In this document: piece by piece, positions 18,361 through 28,548 of the stretch
How positions within the stretch are numbered: position 1 is the first letter of the stretch
Layout: the number at the start of each line of letters is the position of its first letter
Made by a program: the position numbers and the translations under genes
The notes under the pieces: generated by a model
The model's database searches: none
Told to the model about the DNA's origin: nothing
What the model saw: only the letters and a program-made list of their open reading frames with translations
From: Candidatus Endomicrobiellum basalitermitum
GTDB taxonomy: Bacteria; Elusimicrobiota; Endomicrobiia; Endomicrobiales; Endomicrobiaceae
Assembly (NCBI GenBank): GCA_031282525.1
Contig: JAITDN010000004.1
Location: 57,424 to 121,423, forward strand
Direction of reading: 5' to 3'
Length of the DNA: 64,000 nt

Positions 18361-19359
18361 CTAATTAAAAAGCCCTTCGGCTAATAAATCCCCCTGGTCT
18401 AAAATACCTAAAAGTTTTTTACTCTTATCTATAACTGGGATATTATCTATATTGTATTTCTTAAAAATTATTGCCGCTTCTATAGCCATCTTTTCACAAT
18501 ACACAACTCTTGGATTCTTAGTCATAAAAAACGTTATATTTTTCTCTAGTACATTTTTATCAACCTGAAGATGTCTCCGTAAGTCACCATCTGTAAAAAA
18601 ACCCATAATTTTACCATCATTATCGATAACGCTTGTCGCTCCAACCCCTGTACTCGTCATAACAAATAGAGCTTCCTCAACAGTTGCAGTCTGTCTTACA
18701 ATAGGATTTTGCTTTCCTTTTCTCATAATATCAGTTACCTTAATAGTAAGCTTTTTACCTATCGAACCTAATGGATGTAACATAGCTAGATTTTCCTTTT
18801 TAAAACCTTTTAACTTAGAAACAGTAATAGACAAAGCATCTCCCATAGCAAGCATTGCAGTTGTCGATGAGGTAGGAGCAAGATTATATGGGCACGCTTC
18901 TTTCTCAACACTACAATTGATAATACATTCACTGTCTTTCCATACACTAGCTAAAACTTTACCAGTCATTACTATAATTTTTATTTTTATCTTTTTTAAA
19001 ATAGAAAAAATTTCTTTTATCCCCTCTGTTCCACCTGAATAAGAAAGCATTATTACAAGATCATCTTTTATAAGCATACCTATATCACCGTGCAAACCAT
19101 CGGTTAAATGTAAAAATGTTGACGGAATACCTACAGAAGACATAGTGGCAGAAATCTTTCTACCTACCAAGCCAGATTTGCCAAGCCCAACAATAACAAC
19201 ACGTCCTTTACAATTTTTTATTAAAGAGACAGCCTTACCAAAATTCGAATCTAAATGCTTTAACTGATATTCTATGGATTGAGCTTCTATTTTTAAAGTC
19301 TCCACCGCAGTCTTAAATTTTCCCATTTTTAATCCTAAGTCCATAAATATCTTCAACAT
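18361..19359 (-). CDS. kdsD: Arabinose-5-phosphate isomerase (KdsD/KpsF family)
   Basis: A 332-residue enzyme with an N-terminal SIS sugar-isomerase domain (GRVVIVGLGKSGLVGRKISA near residue 53, SYSGGTEG near 107) and two C-terminal CBS domains (about residues 210-330). It converts ribulose-5-phosphate to arabinose-5-phosphate, the precursor of KDO for the LPS inner core. The motif HLTDGLHGDIGML near residue 84 is typical of KdsD. The first 11 residues may be an extension before a second Met (19326). The other KDO genes are not here. The fit with the lipid A genes supports the LPS role. Confidence 0.93.
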   Translation of the reverse strand: MLKIFMDLGLKMGKFKTAVETLKIEAQSIEYQLKHLDSNFGKAVSLIKNCKGRVVIVGLGKSGLVGRKISATMSSVGIPSTFLHLTDGLHGDIGMLIKDDLVIMLSYSGGTEGIKEIFSILKKIKIKIIVMTGKVLASVWKDSECIINCSVEKEACPYNLAPTSSTTAMLAMGDALSITVSKLKGFKKENLAMLHPLGSIGKKLTIKVTDIMRKGKQNPIVRQTATVEEALFVMTSTGVGATSVIDNDGKIMGFFTDGDLRRHLQVDKNVLEKNITFFMTKNPRVVYCEKMAIEAAIIFKKYNIDNIPVIDKSKKLLGILDQGDLLAEGLFN

Positions 19360-19787
19360 ATTATAATTATTTTAATCTTTTATCTATTTCTAAGCTTTTA
19401 CAAAATATAATTCTATTTATTAACAATCTCTTCTATAAAGGCCTTCAACACTAATTTTTTTTCATCATAGTTAAGGTAAAAAACTAATCTATATAATCAC
19501 AATTATAAATAATCAACATTATGATATATAAATTCAAAAAATAACAGATTAGTTATTAAAATATATATCGAACAAAATGTCATAATCTAATTTAAATAAA
19601 GCATAGGATTTTTATCTAATTTATCACTTGAAATATAATTGATCGATAAAAATAGTTACAAATAATAAAAAGAGAGATTTAAAATCTGATATATATTTTT
19701 ATAAGTCAAGCTTTTGGGTTTTTAATATCATTTTTCAACAAAAATTTCCTACTAAACTTTTATATAAAGTTAGTTTATAATATCTCT
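19360..19787. other. Gene-free AT-rich region between kdsD and hisI
   Basis: About 430 bases with no credible coding frame, tRNA or strong hairpin. A minus-strand TTGACT followed by TATA-rich sequence lies near 19700-19717 but lacks a good -10 at proper spacing. An imperfect AACTTTTATATAAAGTT dyad near 19755-19772, after the hisI stop on the minus strand, could be a weak transcript end. The region may be residue of a lost gene; nothing recognisable remains. Confidence 0.4.
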
Positions 19788-20177
19788 TTACTTTTTATAA
19801 ATTTTGCTAGGATTAAATAGTACCTCACCTACTGTTTCTGTAGTACCACTTGATGTAACTTTTGTAAAGAAACAACTTCTGTGCCCGGTGTGACATGCTG
19901 CCAATCCAATCTGATTTACCTTTAAAAGAATACAATCGCCATCACAATCATAATAAAATTCTTTTACTTCCTGTATATTCCCTGAAACTTCACCCTTAAT
20001 CCAAAAAGATTTCCTGGAACGACTCCAAAAGGTAGCTTTTCTTGTTTCAAGAGTTCTTTTGATAGCCTCCTTATTCATATAAGCCACCATCAAAACCAGA
20101 TTACTCTCCCAATCCTGAACTACAACTGGAATAAGTCCTTTATTATCAAATTTTAAATTTTCATTAAAATTATTCAT
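19788..20177 (-). CDS. hisI: Phosphoribosyl-AMP cyclohydrolase
   Basis: A 129-residue HisI that opens the adenine ring of phosphoribosyl-AMP in histidine synthesis. The metal and catalytic motifs are [11 protein letters not shown] near residue 81 and [12 protein letters not shown] near residue 98. The ATG at 20177 is preceded by GAGAGGA at good spacing, so it is preferred over an upstream in-frame start at 20201. Only the cyclohydrolase domain is present; the HisE pyrophosphohydrolase often fused to it is absent and must be encoded elsewhere. Last gene of the his cluster. Confidence 0.96.
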   Translation of the reverse strand: MNNFNENLKFDNKGLIPVVVQDWESNLVLMVAYMNKEAIKRTLETRKATFWSRSRKSFWIKGEVSGNIQEVKEFYYDCDGDCILLKVNQIGLAACHTGHRSCFFTKVTSSGTTETVGEVLFNPSKIYKK

Positions 20178-20274
20178 AAAAATCCTCTCTTTTAACACCA
20201 CATCTCAATTCAACTTTTTTATATTGGGTATAGTTTTTGAGTATAACTATAGTCTTATCTTTTACTTCACATTT

Positions 20275-21036
20275 TTAACTTATTATTCTAACAAATATAC
20301 CTTTAGACTTTAAATAATTTTTAACTTCTTCTATTGTAAGCTCCCTATAGTGAAATAAAGAAGCAACAAGTATAGCTGAAGCACCAGATTCGCAAGCTTT
20401 GGAAAAATGTTCTATTTTCCCAGCACCGCCAGATGCAATTACAGGTATTTCTACAGAGCTTGAAACTGCTCTTAAGAGCTCCAAATCATAACCATTTTTT
20501 GTACCATCTTTATCCATACTAGTTAACAGAATTTCACCAGCACCGAGTTCCACAACTTTCCTAGACCAAATGACAGCATCAATACCAGTATCTATTCTAC
20601 CACCATTAACAAACACATTCCATCTGTTTTTTTCTACTTTCTTTGCATCTACCGCAATAACTATGCACTGAATACCAAATTTATCACTTGCTTTTTTTAC
20701 AATTTCAGGATCTTTAACTGCAGAAGAATTCAGTGAGATTTTATCCGCTCCTGCATTTAAAAGATTTCTTATATCCTCAACAGTTCTTATTCCTCCACCT
20801 ACCGTAAGAGGGATAAAAACTCTTTCAGCAATCTTTTTCACTAAATCAATTGTAGTATTACGCCCTTCATGGGTTGCAGTAATGTCTAGAAACACAATTT
20901 CATCAGCACCATCTAAATAATATTGCCTTGCCACTTCAACTGGATCACCTGCATCCTTCAAATTAACGAAATTTGTTCCTTTAACAACACGCCCATTCGT
21001 AACATCTAAACATGCTATCAACCTAATCCCTAACAC
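20275..21036 (-). CDS. hisF: Imidazole glycerol phosphate synthase subunit HisF
   Basis: A 253-residue TIM-barrel cyclase that, with HisH, turns PRFAR and ammonia into imidazole glycerol phosphate and AICAR. The catalytic Asp residues are in [14 protein letters not shown] (about residue 11) and in [15 protein letters not shown] (about 130). Phosphate-binding loops such as [11 protein letters not shown] near residue 80 and [12 protein letters not shown] near 200 are intact. It follows hisA by 38 bases on the same strand. Confidence 0.98.
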   Translation of the reverse strand: MLGIRLIACLDVTNGRVVKGTNFVNLKDAGDPVEVARQYYLDGADEIVFLDITATHEGRNTTIDLVKKIAERVFIPLTVGGGIRTVEDIRNLLNAGADKISLNSSAVKDPEIVKKASDKFGIQCIVIAVDAKKVEKNRWNVFVNGGRIDTGIDAVIWSRKVVELGAGEILLTSMDKDGTKNGYDLELLRAVSSSVEIPVIASGGAGKIEHFSKACESGASAILVASLFHYRELTIEEVKNYLKSKGIFVRIIS

Positions 21037-21074
21037 TTTACCTCTTTTTTAGTCCCAGTATATATATATAATAT

Positions 21075-21797
21075 TTATTCAACTCTCTTTATCGCATCCT
21101 CAAGTTTAAAATCATTTGTATATAACGCACTGCCAACTATTGCAGCAAAAACACCCTCTTCTTCATATCTTTTAAGTTCAACTAAATCATCAATACTCTT
21201 CACACCACCTGAAGCAATTATTCTCAAATTACTTCCACATAATTTTCCAAGCCCTGATAAATCCGGGCCTGTAAACATTCCATCTCTAGATATATCAGTA
21301 TATAAAATATCCTCAACCCCTACTTTCTTAAGTCTATCTACAAGTTCTAAAATATCAACTGGAGTTATATCTTTCCAACCACCTATTGCAATTTTGCCAT
21401 TTTTTGCATCAACAGCAACAATTATTTTTTTAGGCCCATATTTATCTATAGATTTTCTTACAATTTCAGGATTATAAACAGCCACCGTGCCCAAAACCAC
21501 ATACGAAGCACCCATATCAAAAATTTCCTTTATCTTATCCATATCTCTTATTCCACCACCTACTTCAACAGGAATATCAACTTCCATACATATATTTCTA
21601 ATAATATCTTTATTTATGTTCATTCCATTAAAAGCACCATCTAAATCAACAACATGTATACGCTGCGCTCCTTTTGCTTTCCAAAGTTTTGCAATAAAAA
21701 CCGGATCTGTAGAATAAATAGTCTCGGCATCAATTTTACCTTGCTTTAATCTTACTGAATTTCCTTGTCTTATATCAATTGCCGGTATTACAATCAT
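21075..21797 (-). CDS. hisA: ProFAR isomerase
   Basis: A 240-residue TIM-barrel isomerase that converts ProFAR to PRFAR in histidine synthesis. The catalytic aspartates are in [17 protein letters not shown] (about residue 8) and in [15 protein letters not shown] (about residue 130). The phosphate loops [11 protein letters not shown] and [12 protein letters not shown] are both present, marking the half-barrel repeat shared with HisF. Its start overlaps the hisH stop codon by four bases. Confidence 0.98.
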   Translation of the reverse strand: MIVIPAIDIRQGNSVRLKQGKIDAETIYSTDPVFIAKLWKAKGAQRIHVVDLDGAFNGMNINKDIIRNICMEVDIPVEVGGGIRDMDKIKEIFDMGASYVVLGTVAVYNPEIVRKSIDKYGPKKIIVAVDAKNGKIAIGGWKDITPVDILELVDRLKKVGVEDILYTDISRDGMFTGPDLSGLGKLCGSNLRIIASGGVKSIDDLVELKRYEEEGVFAAIVGSALYTNDFKLEDAIKRVE

Positions 21798-22432
21798 TTA
21801 CTTACCTCATTTACAAAATTACTTAAAATTTTCAATCCCTTTTCTCCACTTTTTTCAGGATGGAACTGACTACCCCACAAATTCTCATAGGTCACGGAAG
21901 AACAAAATTTTAAACCATATTCACATGTACTTGAAACACATAAAGAATTTTCAGGTATTACATAGTAAGAATGTACAAAATAAAAGCTTTCTTTATCGTC
22001 TATTGAAAAAAACATTTTCTTCGCACATAAACTGTCTTTTATACTTACATTATTCCAACCCACATGTGGAATCTTTAACAGTTCATCTTTAAACTTAAAT
22101 TTTTTTACTTCCCCAGGTATAAGGTTAAGTCCTTCATGATTACCATTTTCATAACCTTTAGTGAAAAAGAGTTGAAATCCCAAACATATTCCGTAAAGAA
22201 TTTTACCTGAATTTACATAATCACGTATAGCCTTATCAAAACCCTTCAATCTTAAAAAATCTGCTGCAGGCCAAAATGCTCCGACACCTGGGAGTATTGT
22301 ACCTCCAAAATTCGAAATTCTTAAAGGAGAATCAACAACACACGCCTCGGCATTGCAATAATGCAAAGCATTTATAACACTTTTAATATTACCAAAACCA
22401 TAATCTATAATCGCAATTTTTATTCGTCGCAC
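21794..22432 (-). CDS. hisH: Imidazole glycerol phosphate synthase glutaminase subunit HisH
   Basis: A 212-residue class I glutamine amidotransferase that supplies ammonia to HisF. The nucleophile cysteine is in [11 protein letters not shown] near residue 84. The His-Glu pair is in [14 protein letters not shown] near residue 193. The oxyanion strand region [10 protein letters not shown] near residue 48 is typical of HisH. It begins just after the hisB stop and overlaps hisA by four bases. Confidence 0.97.
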   Translation of the reverse strand: MRRIKIAIIDYGFGNIKSVINALHYCNAEACVVDSPLRISNFGGTILPGVGAFWPAADFLRLKGFDKAIRDYVNSGKILYGICLGFQLFFTKGYENGNHEGLNLIPGEVKKFKFKDELLKIPHVGWNNVSIKDSLCAKKMFFSIDDKESFYFVHSYYVIPENSLCVSSTCEYGLKFCSSVTYENLWGSQFHPEKSGEKGLKILSNFVNEVSK

Positions 22433-22436
22433 TATT

Positions 22437-23024
22437 TTAAAGAACTCCTTTAGTTGAAGGGATAGATTTTTTACTTTTTGAATACAATGTTGCCCTGCTC
22501 AAAGCATGACCAAAAGCTTTAAAAACAGATTCCGCTATATGATGATTATTCCTTCCTTTAATCATTTTAATATGTAATGTAATCCCAGCATTATTCACAA
22601 GAGCACAAAAAAATTCTTGTATCAAATCATAGTTAAATCCATTCTTCTGAAACTTTATATCTACGTCATAACTTAAGTAAGATCTACCAGATAAATCCAA
22701 AGCTACATAACTTAAAGCTTCATCCATAGGCAAAAGAAAATGCCCATACCTTATAATACCTTTCTTATCTCCAAGAGCTTCTTTTAAAGCTTGCCCAATA
22801 GTAATCCCAGAATCCTCAACTAAATGATGCTCATCTATATGAGTATCCCCAACAGCTTTAATTTTAAAACCTATCCCAGAATGCATAGCAAAAAGCTCAA
22901 ACATATGATCTAAAAAACCTATAGTAGTTGACACTGATGATACAAAACACTTATCAAGATTAATTTCAACAGAAATACAAGTTTCTTTAGTCTGTCTCAC
23001 AATTTTTACTTTTCTTTGACTCAT
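22437..23024 (-). CDS. hisB: Imidazoleglycerol-phosphate dehydratase
   Basis: A 195-residue monofunctional HisB dehydratase with the metal-binding motifs FLDHMFELFAMH near residue 38, DTHIDEHHLVEDSGI near residue 60, and GRNNHHIAESVFKAF near residue 156. The histidinol-phosphate phosphatase domain fused to HisB in enteric bacteria is absent, so the phosphatase must be separate. Its ATG overlaps the hisD stop by four bases. Confidence 0.98.
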   Translation of the reverse strand: MSQRKVKIVRQTKETCISVEINLDKCFVSSVSTTIGFLDHMFELFAMHSGIGFKIKAVGDTHIDEHHLVEDSGITIGQALKEALGDKKGIIRYGHFLLPMDEALSYVALDLSGRSYLSYDVDIKFQKNGFNYDLIQEFFCALVNNAGITLHIKMIKGRNNHHIAESVFKAFGHALSRATLYSKSKKSIPSTKGVL

Positions 23025-24193
23025 ATTCTTATCTCGGAAGATTTCTTATGGTATTGCATACCTTCAGATTGTGCAAAGGTAGCAATAGTCTTGTATGCCT
23101 TTTTATTTTTTTTACTCATTTCTATATATGTAGATCTTTTCAAGAATGTCATCACTGAAACACCGCTTGAAAATTTTGCAGACCTATTTGTAGGCAGAAC
23201 ATGCGATGGTCCAGCCCAATAATCACCAGAAGCAGTAGGGGTTTGATAACCAGCGAAAACCGCCCCTACATTTCTAATATTTTTCAACAGAGCTTTATAG
23301 TTTTTGACCAACAATTCTAGGTGTTCAGGAGCTATATCATTAACTTTTTCGATAGCTTCATCTAAAGAGCAAAATTCTATTTTTAATTGTTTAAAAGCTT
23401 CTTTCGGAAGTAATTTTTTTATTTCAGATATCTTATTCTCAGATTTACATAAAAGATAAGCTCTTGCCATAGGATCATGCTCTAATTGGGCCATTATGTC
23501 AGCAACAACATAATTTGCAGGAACATCTTCATCTGCAACTATCGCCACTTCACTGGGTCCAGCAAGAGAATCTATACCTACATATCCAAAAACCTGCCTC
23601 TTAGCTTCATTCACATAAGCATTCCCTGGTCCCACAATCATATTAACTTTATTTAATGTTTTCGTTCCGTAAGCAAGTGCTGCCACAGCCATTACACCAC
23701 CAACACAGTATACCTCCTCTATCCCACACAACTTTGCAGCAAATAAAACAGCACTGCTCATATTTTTGGGTGGAGTAACCATTACTATCCGCTTCACACC
23801 TGCTGCAATAGCTGGAACTGCAGTCATAATAACAGTTGATGGATAAGTAAAACGTCCTCCAGGCACATAAATACCGACAGATTCTATAGGTGTATGAAAC
23901 TGTCCTACTTTTAAACCATCTTTTTCATATTTCCATATCTTCTTAATTTGAGAGTATTCATATTTATGATACTTTAAAACATTTGAATAAGAAGATCTTA
24001 TTGCATTTTTCAAAAATTTTGGGACCTGATCAACAGCATCATCTATCACTTTTTGATAAACTTTATACCCTTTTTCGGATAAATCGATGCCATCAAATCT
24101 CTTAAGATACTTAAAAATAGCCCTATCACCATTCTTTTTTATATCTTCAATTATCCCTGAGACATAATTATTAATTTGTTTAATATTATTCAT
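23021..24193 (-). CDS. hisD: Histidinol dehydrogenase (short N-terminus)
   Basis: A 390-residue enzyme for the last two oxidations to histidine, with a catalytic zinc. Signature regions are VGIYVPGGRFTYPST near residue 105, IVGPGNAYVNEAKR near 187, DSLAGPSEV near 208, and the zinc and base residues QLEHDPMARAYLL near 240 and APEHLEL near 287. The family is usually about 425-440 residues; here some 30-40 N-terminal residues are missing. An in-frame TAA lies four codons before the ATG, so the short start is real. The missing part is mostly a dimer-arm helix, so activity may persist. No good ribosome site is visible. First gene of the his cluster. Confidence 0.95.
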   Translation of the reverse strand: MNNIKQINNYVSGIIEDIKKNGDRAIFKYLKRFDGIDLSEKGYKVYQKVIDDAVDQVPKFLKNAIRSSYSNVLKYHKYEYSQIKKIWKYEKDGLKVGQFHTPIESVGIYVPGGRFTYPSTVIMTAVPAIAAGVKRIVMVTPPKNMSSAVLFAAKLCGIEEVYCVGGVMAVAALAYGTKTLNKVNMIVGPGNAYVNEAKRQVFGYVGIDSLAGPSEVAIVADEDVPANYVVADIMAQLEHDPMARAYLLCKSENKISEIKKLLPKEAFKQLKIEFCSLDEAIEKVNDIAPEHLELLVKNYKALLKNIRNVGAVFAGYQTPTASGDYWAGPSHVLPTNRSAKFSSGVSVMTFLKRSTYIEMSKKNKKAYKTIATFAQSEGMQYHKKSSEIRI

Positions 24194-24247
24194 ATTTTTA
24201 GTTTAGTATATATAAAAAATCAAAATTTTTAATAACAATTACAATAA

Positions 24248-26032
24248 TCAATTTTGTATAAATTGATTATTGTATAGATTCATATAATATCCATTTAAAG
24301 CAATAAGTTCTTTATGAGTCCCAGCCTCTACAATATTGCCAGCATCAAAAACATATATTTTATCAGAATTAATTATCGTAGATAAGCGATGCGCTATAAC
24401 TATTGAAGTCCTATCTTTCGTCAATACCTCAAGACCTTCTTGTACCATTCTTTCAGATATGGAATCCAAAGAACTTGTAGCTTCATCAAGTAAAAGTATA
24501 GGAGCATTTTTCAACATGGCTCTTGCGATAGATATCATTTGTTTTTGTCCACCAGATAAATTATTACCTCTTTCTCCTACAATCGTATCATATCCCTGCT
24601 TCTGACTTATTATGAAATTATGTATTGAAGCTTTTCTAGACGCTTCCATAGCTTCATCGTCTGTAGCATCAGGTTTACCCATTAAAATATTATTCTTAAT
24701 AGTATCATTAAAAAGTACAACATCCTGCGACACAAAAGCTATGTTATCTCTTAATGATCTTATTCTCACATCTCTTATATCCTCACCATCAATTTTTATA
24801 CTTCCTCCTTCAACATCATAAAATCTTAATATTAAATTTATTAAAGTAGACTTCCCAGAACCAGCAGCACCAACCAATGCAACTTTTTCTCCTTTATTTA
24901 CTTCCAAATTAATGCTATGCAGAACTTCAATACCTGAAATATAGCTAAACTTAACATTGGCAACATTTATAACTCCATATGTCGCTTTAAATATTTTTGC
25001 GTCAGGTTTATCAACTATTTTAGGATTTTTATCCATTATCGCAAAAACACGATCAACAGCAGCTACTCCAATTTGGATATACGAACCAAGATTCGCCAAA
25101 GACTTCAGCGGCTTGTATGACGAAATTGTAGCAAATAAAAAAACCATGAAATCACCTATAGTGAGATAGCCATGAATAATTCTGTATCCACCATAAATAA
25201 GACTTGCAGCTATAGCGACCCCTCCAAAAAACTCCATCAAAGGACTTAAAATGTTAGTGTTTTTCGCCATTTTTATTTGAATACTTGCTATTTTAGTAGC
25301 ACTATCTCTTATCTTCTGCAACTCAATTTTTTCCATATTATAAGATTTAACAATCTTAATTCCTTGAAAAGATTGTGTTAAAAGTGAATACAAATTACTA
25401 AAAGAACTTTGCTGTTTAGAAAAAATCTTCTTTATTTTTTTTCCAAAATGTACTATTGGATAAAACACCAGCGGGAAAAGTATAAATACAACTATAGCCA
25501 TATCAAAACTTTTCCAAAACATAAGAGCAATTAAAAAGATTGCCGAAAACACATCTTTAACAGCAATTGTAATCCCTCTTAGTACAGCATCTCTTATTGC
25601 ATTCAAATCACCCATAAAATATACTAAAAGATTCCCTGAATTATTTTTGTGGAAAAATTCTAAATCCTGAATAATAACTTTGTCATATAAATCACTCTGA
25701 ATTTTTTTCGTGAGATTTATTCCAAGTTTTGTCATACTAATAGACTGCATATAACATGCAATGCATTTAGCAGCGAAAATAACTATAACTTGAACAGCAA
25801 TCCATGTAAGAGTTTCTTTTTTTTTGGCTATAAATAATTCATCAAAAATAGGTTTAAACAAATTAACTGACAATGCCTCAAAAGCTCCAAACACAACCAT
25901 AAAAATAACTGAAAGCACTAAAAGTTTCCGCTGCGGGAAAATATAATTAATCCAGAGACGTTTTATTTTTATTATAATTTCACGGTTTATATAGTTATTA
26001 ATTCGTTTCTTTACATTAAAAAAAACACCCAT
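24248..26032 (-). CDS. msbA: ABC exporter, MsbA-like lipid/lipid A flippase
   Basis: A 594-residue half-transporter with six transmembrane helices (about residues 30-320) fused to an ATPase. The Walker A is VGAAGSGKSTLIN near residue 385. The signature is NLSGGQKQMISIARA near residue 490, and the Walker B is ILLLDEATSSLDS near residue 515, followed by the H-loop IVIAHRLSTI. It best fits the MsbA type that flips lipid A-core across the inner membrane, consistent with the lipid A genes at 31-38 kb, though multidrug exporters have the same architecture. It lies 54 bases after the msbA-hisD junction on the same strand, probably by chance. Confidence 0.85.
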   Translation of the reverse strand: MGVFFNVKKRINNYINREIIIKIKRLWINYIFPQRKLLVLSVIFMVVFGAFEALSVNLFKPIFDELFIAKKKETLTWIAVQVIVIFAAKCIACYMQSISMTKLGINLTKKIQSDLYDKVIIQDLEFFHKNNSGNLLVYFMGDLNAIRDAVLRGITIAVKDVFSAIFLIALMFWKSFDMAIVVFILFPLVFYPIVHFGKKIKKIFSKQQSSFSNLYSLLTQSFQGIKIVKSYNMEKIELQKIRDSATKIASIQIKMAKNTNILSPLMEFFGGVAIAASLIYGGYRIIHGYLTIGDFMVFLFATISSYKPLKSLANLGSYIQIGVAAVDRVFAIMDKNPKIVDKPDAKIFKATYGVINVANVKFSYISGIEVLHSINLEVNKGEKVALVGAAGSGKSTLINLILRFYDVEGGSIKIDGEDIRDVRIRSLRDNIAFVSQDVVLFNDTIKNNILMGKPDATDDEAMEASRKASIHNFIISQKQGYDTIVGERGNNLSGGQKQMISIARAMLKNAPILLLDEATSSLDSISERMVQEGLEVLTKDRTSIVIAHRLSTIINSDKIYVFDAGNIVEAGTHKELIALNGYYMNLYNNQFIQN

Positions 26033-26228
26033 TTTCTTTCCTTAACATAAACATACCAGCTTTGTACAAAAACAGTTAATTCTATTAACAAACAAATAAA
26101 TCCACCGAAACAAAACTCTCTTGAATTTGTTAAACTTTTGCTTTAAATAAATACTCCTCTTTTTCAATAACAACAATAGCAACTTTGATTATAAACGATC
26201 ATAAACTTCTACCTTAATATATTTTTGA

Positions 26229-27632
26229 TCAGTTTTCATCAATAACGTTCATATCTATAACACGCATTTCTTTCCATTTATCGGATCTATATCTGCAATA
26301 AAAACTAATCGCAAGACCCATACTGTAAGTCAGCATAAAATACCACGCAGCATATATACCAAATTTAAAGACTATCACAATAAGATACGTCGGTACAATT
26401 ACAGAAACTATGGTGAAAATTGTAAGTATTTTCATAATAAACACTGTATCACCTGCACCTTTAATAGCTGCTGCAAAAATTATTCCAGTAGCATCAAAGA
26501 TCAAGTATATTGCTAAGAATTTTAAAAGATTTACAGCCATTGGTTTTATCTTATCCATTAACAAGGCTTGTGATCCATACGAAAATGGATAAAAGAGTTG
26601 GTTTGGGAATAAAAGTAAAATAAAAATAACAATTACTGAATAAGCATACACTATATGAGTAGCAGACTTAACGCTCATTTTTGCAAGATATGCCTTATTT
26701 TTACCCAAATAATTACCAACCATTATTGATATTGCCATACCACACCCAACAAGAGGCATAGAAATTAAATTATTTATATTTAAAACTATATTGCCAACCG
26801 TAAGCTCCACAATACCAAGTGTTCCAATTATAAGCATAAAAATTCCGAATCCCGTCATATCAAAAAAGAACTGTACCCCATTTGGAAAACCATAGCGCAA
26901 TAATCTTTTCATAAAACTAAAATTAGGTTTAATACATCTTGTATTATAAGTATTGTTCTTCTTTGCAATAACCATAAAGACATAAGTTATAAACATAACA
27001 GTTGAAGATATATTGCTTGACCAAGCTGAACCAAGAATACCCAATCTTGGAAAACCTAAATATCCGAAAATTAAACAAATGTCCAAAATAATATTTGTTA
27101 CAACACCATAAATACCAACTAACAAAACTACTTTAGTTTTACCTCTTCCTGCATAAAAACCAGACAACGCCGCCACAGATAGAGTTGGGAAAGCACCATA
27201 ACATAATACTCTAAAGAATTTCACCTCTTCATATGCTACAACATAAGGGTGACCTATGTTCATAAAGATACTTTCAGAGAAAAAAGAAATACAAAGAATT
27301 ATAAAAGCTGCAACTAATGCCAGATAAACACTTTGCCAAACCACAGGGCCTATTGATTTATATTCTCTCTTGCCATTATATTGTGCTATGAAAACATCAA
27401 CATACGCTAAAGTTCCAAGAAAAAGAGTAACAATCGCCCAATTAGAAATACCAGCCGGCGCAGAAGCAGCAAAAGCTTCTTGAGAATACCAAGAGAGAAA
27501 AGTTCTGTTTATAAAAAGCTGAACTGCCCCGACACTTGTGGAAATAATAAGAGGAATTGCTATTTTTAAAAACTCTAAATAACCCCCAGTAGTTCTATAT
27601 TGTCTTTTTATATTATTAAAAACATTTATCAT
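26229..27632 (-). CDS. MATE family multidrug/metabolite exporter
   Basis: A 467-residue inner-membrane protein with about 12 hydrophobic segments and the two-fold MatE repeat. The family start IAIPLIISTSVGAVQLFINRTFL (first helix about residues 24-46) and VGNYLGKNK near residue 310 in the second half fit NorM-type cation-coupled exporters. Substrate cannot be told; drugs, organic cations or peptidic metabolites are possible. It is transcribed alone, 196 bases upstream of the msbA start and divergent from the plus-strand gene at 27836. Confidence 0.93.
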   Translation of the reverse strand: MINVFNNIKRQYRTTGGYLEFLKIAIPLIISTSVGAVQLFINRTFLSWYSQEAFAASAPAGISNWAIVTLFLGTLAYVDVFIAQYNGKREYKSIGPVVWQSVYLALVAAFIILCISFFSESIFMNIGHPYVVAYEEVKFFRVLCYGAFPTLSVAALSGFYAGRGKTKVVLLVGIYGVVTNIILDICLIFGYLGFPRLGILGSAWSSNISSTVMFITYVFMVIAKKNNTYNTRCIKPNFSFMKRLLRYGFPNGVQFFFDMTGFGIFMLIIGTLGIVELTVGNIVLNINNLISMPLVGCGMAISIMVGNYLGKNKAYLAKMSVKSATHIVYAYSVIVIFILLLFPNQLFYPFSYGSQALLMDKIKPMAVNLLKFLAIYLIFDATGIIFAAAIKGAGDTVFIMKILTIFTIVSVIVPTYLIVIVFKFGIYAAWYFMLTYSMGLAISFYCRYRSDKWKEMRVIDMNVIDEN

Positions 27633-27739
27633 AAACCATCTAGCTCTTTTGCATTTATTAAATTTTTGTTATATATATTAATACAAAGTAACTTAATCGC
27701 ACTCAGAGCTATTTCTCTTAACTATAATCCTAAAAATAA

Positions 27740-27789
27740 GTAACACCTTTCAATTTAATACTTTAGAGTATACAATTACCATGTGTTAC
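27740..27789. repeat. Inverted repeat flanking a promoter-like box in the MATE/unknown divergent region
   Basis: GTAACAC at 27740-27746 and its reverse complement GTGTTAC at 27783-27789 face each other across 36 bases that include TACAAT, a possible -10 box for the plus-strand gene at 27836. The dyad could be an operator half-site pair or chance in AT-rich DNA. No second copy was noticed. Confidence 0.35.
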
Positions 27790-27835
27790 CCTGATTACAT
27801 CTGATTATAGCAAAAAATTATGGGGATTTTTAATT

Positions 27836-28393
27836 ATGAAAAAAGAAAAAAAATTATTGGGTGCGTTGATAATTCTTGTATTTATTTTCAATACAATTCT
27901 CATTTTAAATAAAATAATAGAAAACAGAAATATAACTGTTTTTCAAAAATTAGACGATATTCACATCTCAATAATCGCCCCTATCATGAAAAAAAATATT
28001 CAAAGTAAACAGATAATAAAAAGTTCATCAAACAACAAAATAAATAAAGTAGTCTTTTATAAAGCTAAGCACAAGAAAACTGATTATGCTATTGTATATG
28101 CAAAATATACAAATGAAGTAAACTTAAAAAGTGGATTAGAACTAATTATAAAAACATTAAAATACTGTGATAATTTTACATATAAAATAAAAAATAACGA
28201 AATTACAGGTAACAAGGGAATACTACTAGAAGGATCTTATAAAAAAAACGGAATAAAATACGCAATTAGAGAACAATTAATAAAAGAAGCAAACAAACTA
28301 TGGCAAATAATTGTAGTCTTTCCATATTCTAAAAAAAACAATATTATCGCCAAAAACTATATGAATTCCATAAATATTTTATTAAACACATAA
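27836..28393 (+). CDS. Unknown membrane-anchored or exported protein
   Basis: A 185-residue lysine- and isoleucine-rich protein, not recognised as a known family. Residues 8-27 form one hydrophobic segment after a KKEKK start, giving an N-terminal membrane anchor or uncleaved signal peptide; the remaining 155 residues are hydrophilic and would face the periplasm. The part from about residue 70 alternates short strands (VVFYKAKHKKTDYAIVYAKY) and helices, suggesting a compact alpha-beta domain. GGGGA lies before the ATG as ribosome site. It is one of few plus-strand genes in the window and is isolated between MATE and recG genes. Intact frame and Shine-Dalgarno site support a real gene. Confidence 0.7.
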   Translation: MKKEKKLLGALIILVFIFNTILILNKIIENRNITVFQKLDDIHISIIAPIMKKNIQSKQIIKSSSNNKINKVVFYKAKHKKTDYAIVYAKYTNEVNLKSGLELIIKTLKYCDNFTYKIKNNEITGNKGILLEGSYKKNGIKYAIREQLIKEANKLWQIIVVFPYSKKNNIIAKNYMNSINILLNT

Positions 28394-28548
28394 CCAAATA
28401 AATAGTTAATCACTGGAAGAAACAATTAAATTTTGTTATATTTTTTCATGTATAAAAACTTTATTAATAATGCTATTCTATTTTTCATTATCTTAACAAG
28501 CTCTTTCAACTGACTAGACAGTTTCAACAAAAGTAGCGTTTTAACATA

